From: Coix lacryma-jobi var. lacryma-jobi
Lineage: Eukaryota; Streptophyta; Magnoliopsida; Poales; Poaceae
Direction of reading: 5' to 3'
DNA length: 64,000 bases
Assembly: GCA_009763385.1 (NCBI GenBank)
Contig: CM019823.1
Span: 49,121,528 to 49,185,527, forward strand
Positions 57,271-64,000 of this stretch are shown piece by piece. The first letter of the stretch is position 1. Every line of letters starts with the position of its first letter. The notes under the pieces were generated by a model. The model was not told where the DNA came from, did not search any database, and worked only from the letters and a program-made list of their open reading frames with translations. The translations under genes were made by a program, and so were the position numbers.

Positions 57271-57949
57271 ATGTCTTCCCAAGCGAGCCGCCATAGCCCC
57301 GAGCTCGGCGCTTCCAGCACCTCCAATAGAAGGTTGCTTCTCCTTCTTCTTCCTTGTTTCAAATGAAGTAGCCACCTTCATCTTGTTACTTCTATTCAGG
57401 AGGACTAGCGATGACCTCACCGAGGATTTGACTCAGAAAGTCATAGACCTCCAGCTCGACCTAGAATGGAAGGATCGGGAAATCACCCGAATCTCCCAAG
57501 AGCGTGACGTCGCTCGAAAAAGGGCCGCTGGTAAACATTCTTTCATCGTTCTTCAGCATCTTTTCTCTCCCTTTTTCATTGTCTTTCTCCCTTACTTATT
57601 TCCCTTTTCCTTAGATCTGTCAGCCAACCTCCACGCCCTCGAAGCTGCCATTACCATGCTCTCCATCACAGCTGATGCGATGGGCACAATGCCTCTGAAG
57701 CGAGTGAAGGAGGTTAATCGAATCCTTCCTGTCATTTCCAGAGCCGGCATGGGATTTGGCGTGGCACTTGCTTTCTCCGCCGTGAAGATCCATTATGGCG
57801 CTGATTATAGTAGATTTGATGTTTGTGAGCGAGAGTTAGAAGATAGGGTAGAACATTCTGCAGAGGATATGAAGGAAGCCGGAACAGATCTGGCCGATGC
57901 CTTCGATCGCTTTTTCCCAATTAAGCACAGAATGGAATGGACGAACTAA
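57271..57949 (+). CDS. Antisense gene 1 in G2, three exons, 175 aa
   Basis: Plus-strand model: exon 1 57271-57332, intron 57333-57399, exon 2 57400-57530, intron 57531-57614, exon 3 57615-57949 (TAA 57947-57949). Both introns have GT...AG and pyrimidine-rich acceptors, and the joined frame is open. Exon 2 is helical/charged (coiled coil likely); exon 3 contains GFGVALAFSAVK and an acidic end. A TATA-like TTTTAAAG lies about 105 bp upstream and AATAAG about 30 bp after the stop. Intron 2 is a multiple of three, so retention also keeps the frame open. Function unknown; paralogous to the gene at 58549-59327. Antisense extra ORFs are known in Tat elements. Confidence 0.65.
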
Positions 57950-58440
57950 CTTATTGTAAACTTGCTCCTTTTTTGTGAATAAGAAGTTCTCCTGTTCGCC
58001 TTTCCGAAATCAACCTGTGATCGATCCCTCGAGATCGATGTGTACTTTGTTCTTTCCGCATACTGACTTCTGCTCCCTGCTCCAACAGCAATGCAGGCCA
58101 CACCGGCTGTTGCTGATAACTATATCATAAAACCTTGTTTTGCAGATAACCATTGTAACTGGCTATTTTGGATCTGAAGCTCCAATCTTCTTTCTCAAAC
58201 TTCCAATGACGTTAGGACGGTACTCTCCAAGGAACTCTTTCGCTTCTGCTTTCAACGCCAATCAGTAATGTGAGTTTCCAAACAGCCAATTAAAACCTCA
58301 AAATTTTAGCCGAATCTCATTGACTTCCCGATTCTGAATTTTCTTCTAATTATCAAAAGATCCGGCCTGGCCCAATAACGGCCCATAAGCTGTGCAAACC
58401 CTACTCCAACGCTTGGTCTTCCAATGTGTAAGCTATGATT
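57950..58440. other. Spacer between the two antisense genes
   Basis: About 0.5 kb; holds the poly(A)-like signal of gene 1 and the upstream region of gene 2. No coding domain seen. Confidence 0.5.
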
Positions 58441-58448
58441 CTATAAAG
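58441..58448 (+). promoter_or_regulatory. TATA box of antisense gene 2
   Basis: CTATAAAG about 100 bp upstream of the ATG at 58549; a similar spacing holds for TTTTAAAG before gene 1. Confidence 0.5.
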
Positions 58449-58548
58449 GTGACTGCATATAAGCTGTGACCCCGGTCGAACAGCTCGTCATGCAAAAGTC
58501 CCCATCTCTCAGCTTCCACTCTAAGAACAATGGCAGGGGACAGCAACC

Positions 58549-59327
58549 ATGGCCAAAACCCTGTCGAAGGCGAAGCAAGAGGAAGTCGAGCATGAACTCA
58601 CCGGCGTCATAGGTACGAAACTAACTCTGCCCCCTTGTGATAGCTTGTTTCTTGATTTGCTGTCCATCTTCTTTTCAGAGTGGAGTCTTCCTCCAGCCAT
58701 GCTTGGGCTCCTTCTCTAGAAATGGTAGATCTAAAAGTTCTCTTCAACCTTCCTTCCAACTACCAGATTCTGAATTTAATGATCCACTTCAGCAGATCCG
58801 TTTAGATGCCCCTCGGTACCGCGAGGAAAGGGACAAAGCTCAGAAGGAACTGGAGGACGTATGCAAGAAGCATAGCATTGAGGAGGCCGAGTGGGCAGAG
58901 CAACGGAAGCAACTCTGCAACATCATTACAAGTTAGCAGAATCTTGGTTCTCCCCTTTCTCCTGATTGAATCTGCTTTCGCTTATCATATCCCCGCTTCA
59001 GCCTTGTCTGCAGAGAATGACCGCTTGAAGGCAGCAGCAAACAGAGTCGCCCTCAATGTGAATGCCCGTGGGGACTCTATCGAAGCTTGCCTTGACGCTG
59101 TGAACGGCCGCATAGTTCAGGCCATCATCCAAGGTGTACGTGTCGGGGTTTCTTTCGGGCTGGCAGCAATGAGTTCCTGGACCAAAGAAGATTACTCCTC
59201 CTTACCAGTTGGATTCGCATGCGACCCGGATGATTTTGAAGATCTTGATGTGTATGATGGTCACGCTGATGCTATCGCCGCAATCACTAACCCGCAATCT
59301 ATCGTGAACACATTATTCTTGGAGTAG
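58549..59327 (+). CDS. Antisense gene 2 in G2, three exons, 180 aa
   Basis: Model: exon 1 58549-58612, intron 58613-58766, exon 2 58767-58931, intron 58932-59013, exon 3 59014-59327 (TAG). This acceptor choice (CTACCAG at 58760-58766) gives one open frame; the stronger-looking CAG at 58676-58678 leads to a stop. Exon 2 is strongly helical (ERDKAQKELEDVCKKH); exon 3 has GVRVGVSFGLAAMSS then KEDYS, aligning with gene 1 exon 3, and ends acidic. Intron 2 is phase 1 in both genes. AATAAT lies about 55 bp after the stop. Probable tandem duplicate; function unknown. Confidence 0.6.
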
Positions 59328-60203
59328 TTCCGCATTAAGACAAATCTATAAATGAAGCTTGTAATCCATAGAATTTGTCCTTCTCTGAATAATGTCTATT
59401 CGTATGATCTTGATTCTTCAATGATTCTTCCAATTGCGACACTTCCTTAGAAAAACATTTGCCGAATGTATGACGTCATCTTTAGCCGACTAGATCTCAC
59501 CCCTGATATGTCACGTCACTCGACATTGCACTTACTACACTTCACCTTTCTCTTTCCCCGATAAACCTGCGATCTTGAAAAATGCTAGGGTCACCAAGGT
59601 CATGAACATCTGTACTAAAGGCGATATGTAAAAATATCGGCTATAACTCAAATTCTTGGAACATTTTTCTGCTAAAGGCGATGCTTTTACATCGGTTGTA
59701 TAAAATAATCCTCGAGTTACATAACTTTCATGCGTTCGGCTTTAACAAGTAGTGCCGAAGCTTCAACTGATAAGTAGCACATACGAACCGAAAATTTCTT
59801 ACAGCCGAACACCCTTTCTTGGGTTTAACATTTTTGGCTAAAGCAAATTGTTACTCATCCTTCTTTAACTTCCTAAAAAAAATAAGGGCCGATCCTACTA
59901 TAAGGCTATCGCCGTCACGCACAACTCAAAATAATCACCAAGTTGTAGAAGTGCCTTTATATATTTTCAATTTCATCAAAAGCTTCTATTGTACGTCACT
60001 TCGTACGAATCTTTTCTGATCTTTCTTGAACTCTGATAATGGAGAAGTAAACAGAACTTTTTAAGAATTCATCAACTTTAAATACTCTCGAGACCCAAAC
60101 TTGTGTGCACTGATCCTACTTCGGCTTCATTATCAACACTTTATTCCTTGTCAGCCGATATGAAACTTTGGCCTCAAGTCTCCTCCATTGCCATTAGTTG
60201 GAT
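59328..60203. other. Region of G2 without recognised coding
   Basis: 0.9 kb between antisense gene 2 and the protease end. In a full Tat element RT, RNase H and integrase would lie from here leftwards. Only scattered GCCGA/TCGGC words typical of this element are seen, with no enzyme motif on either strand. Confidence 0.55.
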
Positions 60204-60734
60204 TCAAAAATTACTCTGAGAGCCGATCGTCTGAATCGGCTGTTGGTCCTCGTCGAAGACATTCACAAGACCTGCTTCCCAAGCTCTTCCAGAGAAACAC
60301 TCGACACCATCATATTCCCAGTAGATAGATTCTGCATTAGCAACACTCACCGAGTCATCGGCATAGACGATTTCAATGTCATCTCCAATCCACTGGATAA
60401 GGAATCGATGCATAGTTGATGGCACACAGCAATTCGCATGTATCCAATCTCTTCCCAACAGCAAACTGTATGCCCCCTTGCCATTAATGACGAAGAAGGT
60501 GGTGATCAAGGTTTTAGACCCAGCCATTAACTCGACATGGACTGCTCCTCGTGTGTTAGAAGAATTGCCAGCAAAATCCATCAAGATCATGTCGGTTTTC
60601 AATAGATCTTCACTTGTCAACCCGAGCTTTCTGAAGGTGGTATACGGCATGATATTGATAGCAGCTCCTCCATCAATGAACATCTTGGTCAATGGCTTGC
60701 CATTAACATACCCTCTCATATATAACGGCTTCAA
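60204..60734 (-). pseudogene. Tat-type aspartic protease (G2)
   Basis: 176 codons open. Active-site region MFIDGGAAINIMPY (D-G-G, the Tat variant) near 60640-60685, second motif LLLGRDWIHANCCVPSTMH near 60420-60475. Protease would cut Gag. Gag upstream is broken by stops and a frame change near 60735-60780, and no RT follows, so it is scored as part of a non-functional polyprotein, though the domain itself is intact. Confidence 0.75.
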
Positions 60735-60776
60735 GTGTCAGTGGTTAATTGACTTGTCAAACACTGCTTTCTGAGC

Positions 60777-63420
60777 CTAGACGAGATGAGCCAATAAGTC
60801 TTGAAATTCACTTTCATCGAAATCTGAATATTTTTCTTCTTGGATATCCTGATTTTCGGGAGCTACAAACTCTGCTGGAAGAAAGAACGCCATGCACGTA
60901 TCAGCCGAACGATTACCTTCATTCAGCTTCTCCTTAGGACGCCAAACTTGTCTTGTTTTGGTGCCCGCTTGTGCCAACTCTCTGTTTCTTAGGCACTGCA
61001 CTCTCCTCTTCTGGCTTCTTCTTAATCCTGGCGGACACCACTGTCCCTTCTGCCAGATATACTCGCGGTACTCTTTCTCTTCGGTTGCGAGCCCAACTTC
61101 GATCGACAAATCTTTCCTGCTGATTCTCAGAATTATTTATTTTTAAGCGCCGATCATCCTCAGGGATTCTTGCCCCAAGCCTCTCATGGACAGAACGGCG
61201 GTTGACTCGAGACTGCCTATATTCGGAGTACTGATTACTGCATTCAGGGCAGTTGTTCTTAATAGGCAGCTTCAAGCCTTCGTTCCAACAATACTGAAAG
61301 AACGAGCATTCCCAATGAGACTGTTCCTGCTCCCTCATGTCTTCTCGTTCTTCTCGGTACATCTCTTCCTCGTACCTCCTTTGTTTTTCCAGGAACTTCT
61401 GCTCTTCATAAAATCTATGCTTTTGATATCGTTCCTGTTCCCGACGCTATTTGTTCAATAGGATACGTGTTGTGACTCTGGGTCTGGAAGTTTCACCCGT
61501 CTCAGTTCGGCTATTCTAAAACCGAACCTTTTGCTGAAGCTCCTTACTTGTAATCTGCCGATCAGGGTCAACAGCACCAGTCTCCTTCGCTTTAGCAGAA
61601 GTTAAAACTTTCATTTTGTTCTTACCCCCAAAATCGGCTACATTGATCATATTAACAAAGAAGAACACGGTATTTTGTCCAAAAGGACTACCGTCTACTT
61701 TCATCTTTCCATCAAACCTCAGGTGTCCGTCTTGGATAGCCTTCTGAATCCGCACTCTGAACACTCGGCAATCATTTATGGAGTGGGATTTGGTATTGTG
61801 GAAACCACAATACTTCTTGTCTTTGACACCCTCAGGGAGCAGCATAGGATGACCTTCCGGCAACTTCATGCGTCCTTCCTTCAACAAATATTCAAATAAT
61901 TTTTCTGACTTGGAAACATCAAAGTCATAGGAACCTTTCTGCTGCCTCAGCCACCGCTGGTTGACTTGAGTTGGGTCCTTGGCCCAAATTATTTCGGCTC
62001 CAGCTACTTCGTCTTCATCATCATATTCATCTGCCTCCTCTAGGAAAGCCTGATACATTCCGGCAGCTACATCACCCTTCTGGAATTGATTGCTCCTCTT
62101 GAATCCCTGGGCCTGATTACTCATCGTTGCCAACCTCTATGATAATTGCCCGAGGTCATCAAACTCCATGCCGAATAGTCTCTCTTTGATACTCGGCAAC
62201 ATGCCAGCTATGGCTATCCCCGGCAGCTGGTCATCCGGTAAGTTCAGGGAATAGCAAAGATTCTTGGTCTCTCTAAACCGGCGCAGATACCCTTGCGACA
62301 TTTCGCCAGGTTTCATCCTTAAGCTCATGAGATCAACCAACTTCTTCTCACTGGTTCCCGTGAAGAAATATGAGTGGAACTTCTGCTCCAGCTCTGCCCA
62401 TGTATTGATGGAATTCGCTGGCAGAGAGGCGAACCAAGAGAAGGCTGGTCCTGTCAACGACAACGGGAAGTATCGAATCCTCCAAGCTTCATCTGCCGAT
62501 GCTTCGCCAAGCTGCATCAGGTAACGACTGATATGCTCCCTTGTACTGGTATCATCTTGGCTCGAAAACTTGGTAAGGTCAGTGGGAGGCTTGACCCTTG
62601 GAGGAAGAGCCACCCGATTGTACCATTCTGGGTAAGGAGACTTGTATGCATATGTCTGATTCTTTGGCTTTAGGCCGAACTAATTCTGCATCATTTCAGC
62701 CATCTTATGCATGATGAGATCAATACTTGAATCAGGAGTTGCTTGTGCTTGCCCCCCAGGATGTAGTTCCGCTGAACTCTTGTAGCCCGGATTTGGAAGA
62801 GCATTAATTGAGTTATAATCAACAAACTCCTGATATCCGTCTCCGAACATATTTCTCTATATCCTGTTTGCCACAGGAGACACTCTAGAAGCAGATGGCG
62901 GGACGTTCCCTGTTGTGCCGAACGTGAGCTGGCCATAGGTCTGGGGAGGTTGTTGCGTTTCCTGAGAAACCATTCCACCTGTGCTCGGGCCAACTCCACT
63001 GCTTTCAGCAACCCTCCGACGTTGAGGTACTTGGAACAATAATGGTCCCCGTATCGGACCAGCAGCCTCCTCAAAGTACTTATCTGCAGTCAGACCGAAA
63101 GTATCGACCATGATAGCATGAAAAGTGTTCAAGAAAGCTGACTGATGATTGGTCACGGCTCCTGATACAACCTTATGCCTTATTTCAGTCATTTTCTGGA
63201 GAGCTACTTCTTCACTACCATCGGGCAGCTCAGATTGGTGATGAGGAACAACCTTCGGGAACGTCTGCTTCTGATACACCTTGCCGCTTTTATTCTTGGA
63301 GAAAGTCTCCAAGCATTTGCGCTGAAACTCGTCACAAGTCCGCTGTATCAGATCCTTTGATTCTAGCGGCAAATCATCCATGGTCACCTCAAAGACTTGC
63401 TCTTCGTTAATCTCAGGCAT
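60777..63420 (-). pseudogene. gag: Tat-type gag (G2)
   Basis: Start ATG at 63418-63420, about 40 bases inside the LTR. Pieces in order: an acidic N-terminal region, a stop near 62857, Retrotrans_gag core ISRYLMQLGEASADEAW ... LTGPAFSWFASLPANSI (62613-62137), then YCGFHNTKSHSINDC (a C-x2-H-x4-H-x4-C finger, about 61800-61845), then a cysteine region WECSFFQYCWNEG ... CPEC near 61230-61320. Several stops and frame changes (near 62857, 62690, 62135, 61515, 61100) disable it. Confidence 0.75.
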
Positions 63421-63438
63421 CTTGAGATGAAGTCGTTC

Positions 63439-63452
63439 CACCAGGCGTGCCA
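63439..63452 (-). other. Primer binding site of G2
   Basis: Minus strand TGGCACGCCTGGTG a few bases inside the LTR. Position fits a tRNA primer site; I did not identify the tRNA. Confidence 0.5.
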
Positions 63453-63459
63453 AAAAGTG

Positions 63460-64000
63460 TGTTGATGCAAAACATGACGTCTCGCGTCTGGCACACAGCA
63501 AGCCGAATGAGGCTAGCTTCAATCGGGTGCCCGGAGCGTTCTGAATCCGGAAGCGTGCCAGTCGGTTTGACCTGAAAACCAACAAGGGACAAAAGTGTGA
63601 GAATACCTTGGAACATGCCAGGTGAGACCAGACAGTTCCATATGTACGGCTTTGAAAGCCAATCACAACGGCACACAGCTATAGAAGCTGTTTGTCGAAA
63701 CAGGTTTATAATGTCATTCGGCAAGTATAAAGATAAAGCTCGTAAACATGTTGAATGCCGAACACATATGTAACAAAAGGATGAAAAGTGGCAACTCGTA
63801 AATATAAATTTATTCAGATAACATATGCATAGGCCAATCCAGCTAGTCTGCCGCACGTCTAGCCTTCATAAACCCGTCGGGTATAAACTCAAGCAAAGCT
63901 AATCCACCGCATGATACCACTTGCTATAAATCCACACCACTCCCTATAATTAGATTAATCCACCGCATGATACGATCTAATTATAGGAAGCTAAAAGCAC
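63460..64000 (-). repeat. 5' LTR of G2, inner 541 bp
   Basis: Begins TGTTGATGC and matches 32113 onward with few differences; runs off the right edge. Confidence 0.9.

Larger units (their letters stand above)
32113..64000 (-). mobile_element. G2: Tat-lineage Ty3/gypsy without RT/INT, with antisense genes
   Basis: 3' LTR 32113-33561 plus 56931-57022 (split by element A), internal region 57023-63459, 5' LTR 63460 to the right edge. TG...CA termini form TGTTGAC/GTCAACA. Internal order in element sense: primer site, gag with several stops, protease, then no RT, RNase H or integrase. Two plus-strand genes (57271-57949, 58549-59327) occupy the region before the polypurine tract. The D-G-G-A-A protease active site and Gag wording identify the Tat branch (RIRE2/Retand/Grande relatives). 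Inserted into C3 after GGACC (32108-32112). Confidence 0.85.

Noticed and set aside
57086..57949. Single unspliced 287-codon frame for antisense gene 1
   Set aside because: It includes both pyrimidine-rich introns as hydrophobic runs and lacks the ATG context; the spliced model fits better and matches gene 2. Retention of intron 2 alone remains possible.

Overview
This window is repeat-only DNA from a large plant genome. It is almost certainly a grass, and probably a panicoid one: the SIRE/Maximus-type Ty1/copia elements carry GGACTGTCCG-rich LTRs like those I remember from maize-type elements, and Tekay-like and Tat-lineage Ty3/gypsy elements and a CACTA transposon are also present. I found no single-copy host gene, rRNA, tRNA or CRISPR. 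The density and nesting suggest pericentromeric or other heterochromatin.

Layout, left to right. (1) 1-5774: the 3' part of a plus-strand Ty3/gypsy chromovirus (G1) that keeps only a gag zinc knuckle, a protease remnant and a chromodomain before a 3.3-kb LTR. It interrupts (2) copia C1 (5775-12550, minus strand, degenerate). (3) 12551-13088: a gypsy-like LTR fragment. (4) 13089-21096: copia C2 (minus), with a long gag ORF, a broken pol and its 5' LTR. (5) 21097-22740 and 26007-26949: an Athila-like gypsy (G3, minus) with two protease-like domains in tandem, split by (6) a 3.27-kb CACTA transposon (22741-26006, TCT target duplication). (7) 26950-32112: the 3' half of copia C3. (8) 32113-64000: a Tat-lineage gypsy (G2, minus) inserted into C3. 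It has gag and protease but no reverse transcriptase or integrase; in their place are two tandem plus-strand (antisense) genes, each modelled as three spliced exons.

Inside the 3' LTR of G2 sits element A (33562-56930, AAACA duplication), a gag-only relative of the copias. Inside the gag frame of A sits copia C4 (39985-52841, CTACT duplication), the only element here with uninterrupted gag and pol. Inside the 5' LTR of C4 sits a solo LTR (50225-51490, GAACC duplication). This gives five readable layers: C3 > G2 > A > C4 > solo LTR.

The copia family (C1-C4, A) is the most interesting part. Its LTRs look like mosaics of two U3 types and two leader types in all four combinations. The U3 holds an array of short inverted repeats whose stems co-vary. 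The leader holds arrays of GCGGACTGTCCGC or GCGTCCGATGC. The spacer after pol holds about 14 copies of a structured module whose outer and inner arms also co-vary. Together with the antisense gene pair in G2 and the unusual gag of element A, these are the best candidates for undescribed biology. All family assignments come from motifs read by eye; no database search was possible.
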